A stretch of DNA of 24,573 nucleotides from DASYDU01 sp036499445 (GTDB lineage Bacteria; Planctomycetota; Planctomycetia; Pirellulales; Lacipirellulaceae), in NCBI GenBank assembly GCA_036499445.1, contig DASYDU010000339.1, positions 1 to 24,573 of the forward strand, in the 5' to 3' direction. The notes under the pieces were generated by a model, which worked only from the letters and a program-made list of their open reading frames with translations, was not told where the DNA came from and did not search any database. A program made the position numbers and the translations under genes. Within the stretch, counting starts at the first letter, position 1. Every line of letters begins with the position of its first letter. Of the stretch, positions 23,815 through 24,573 are shown one piece after another.

Positions 23815-24573
23815 TCAAATCGCCGAATTCATGGCTCGATCGGTGGCAGTTGAATTCAAGGCGAGGACCAGTTGTGTTTCGGCGCGGGGTTGCGGTATCG
23901 GCAGCCGCGGCACCAAGTCGGCCAGCTTCTTTTCAGCGAGTTCTTTCTCAGCGGCGGCAAAGCGGCGCTCGGTCTTTTTGATGTCTTCGGCGGCGAGCAG
24001 CTTCTCTGGCACAATCTTTCGGCGGCTGAGGAACTTCCGCACCTCGCGATTGTTCTTTACGTGCTCGCGCGTGATCTGAGCCTCGGTGTGGAGATAGTCT
24101 CGCTTGACGGCAGCGTTGGTGAGCTCGGTGGCAAAGTCCTTGGCTTTGATCAGGATCGCAGGCAAGAAGTCGGCCAGCGCCCTGCCCTTGGGCACCGCGA
24201 GCCGGTGCTTGAGCTGCCGCGTGGTGATGCCGCCGAAGAGAGCCCGGTCGCCCTTGATGTGGATCCGGCTCAGGCCGCCCTCGTCCTCGACGTGCTCGTA
24301 GATCAGGCCGGACAGGACTTTTTCGGAGTGGCTCAGCTTCTCGCGCAGCTCAAGTCGCTCGGCATCGGCGATGCGGCGCTCGACGAGCTCTTCGTTGCGC
24401 GACGGCTCCAGGAAATAGCAGCGGGCGAACGCGACTTGCGTTTTCGATTCGTCGGCCGCCTGGGCAACTAAATAAGCGGCATAGCGGGTCAGCGCGAAGT
24501 CTTCGGGCTCCCGCTGCGTGTCTTGGCCGACGGGGATCGTTTTGGCGAATTCGAGGAAGTGGGCATCGGGCTC
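23815..24573 (-). CDS. dinD: DNA damage-inducible protein D (DinD)-like, N-terminus beyond the window edge
   Basis: The last 252 residues of a longer protein are visible; the frame is open to the right edge. The segments match DinD in order: DFALTRYAAYLVAQAADESKT, FARCYFLEPSRNEELVE, the RLELREKLSHSEK helix, then DRALFGGITTRQLKHR and a ReHVKNNREVRKFL-like block. Family members start with a KilA-N/BRO-type DNA-binding region, which would lie outside the window. E. coli DinD inhibits RecA filament strand exchange and is LexA controlled; the promoter here is out of view, so regulation cannot be judged. The C-terminal part is Lys/Glu rich and probably coiled coil. An internal GTG at 24195 is not the real start. 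Confidence 0.87.
   Translation of the reverse strand, partial: EPDAHFLEFAKTIPVGQDTQREPEDFALTRYAAYLVAQAADESKTQVAFARCYFLEPSRNEELVERRIADAERLELREKLSHSEKVLSGLIYEHVEDEGGLSRIHIKGDRALFGGITTRQLKHRLAVPKGRALADFLPAILIKAKDFATELTNAAVKRDYLHTEAQITREHVKNNREVRKFLSRRKIVPEKLLAAEDIKKTERRFAAAEKELAEKKLADLVPRLPIPQPRAETQLVLALNSTATDRAMNSAI

Noticed and set aside
22454..23818. 454-codon minus-strand open frame
   Set aside because: It runs antisense through tpx and the end of the 22036 gene and out of frame through fxsA, all of which are well supported; its N-terminal sequence is Arg/Pro/Ala-rich noise.

Overview
The window reads as chromosomal DNA from a GC-rich bacterium, most likely a planctomycete of the Pirellulales type. 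This rests on the gene content: a planctomycete-style IS200-like (RAYT) protein, a fused KorA, several conserved small proteins of unknown function that I associate with that phylum, loosely packed short operons, and scattered palindromic repeats. This is inference, since no rRNA or other marker gene is present. Both edges cut through genes.

Region 1 (1-7400, minus strand) is a metabolic block. In transcription order it holds a stand-alone CBS-pair protein, korA (gamma-alpha fusion) and korB of a 2-oxoacid:ferredoxin oxidoreductase, a zinc-ribbon/CBS protein whose ATG overlaps the korB stop, and a PutA-like proline dehydrogenase/P5C dehydrogenase running off the left edge. The logic would be proline to glutamate to 2-oxoglutarate to succinyl-CoA plus reduced ferredoxin, with two putative nucleotide-sensing CBS proteins as candidate regulators. 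The putA linker carries an in-frame palindromic repeat.

Region 2 (7400-10700) holds an uncharacterised 300-residue protein coupled to an exported esterase on the minus strand, and ribBA on the plus strand.

Region 3 (10700-11760) is a RAYT gene bracketed by near-identical inverted GC-rich palindromes, followed by a conserved small protein.

Region 4 (11717-15816) holds, mostly on the minus strand, an exported hydrolase, a 3-hydroxyisobutyrate dehydrogenase-like reductase, a putative molybdenum-carrier (PF12694-like) protein, a 70-bp palindromic repeat and a membrane M48 metallopeptidase. A VanZ-like gene follows on the plus strand.

Region 5 (15810-21909, minus strand) is dnaE, a nucleotide-sugar dehydrogenase and a UDP-glucuronate decarboxylase. 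Upstream of dnaE a good promoter and a strong ribosome-binding site together fix the start as a GTG.

Region 6 (22036-24573) holds an uncharacterised protein with a possible overlapping 32-codon ORF, thiol peroxidase, an FxsA-like membrane protein and the C-terminal part of a DinD-like protein. I saw no tRNA, rRNA, CRISPR array or complete insertion sequence. No clearly new multi-gene defence or mobile system is present. The most interesting items are the RAYT/REP unit, the repeat inside putA, the CBS-flanked korAB locus and the small overlapping ORF at 22608.
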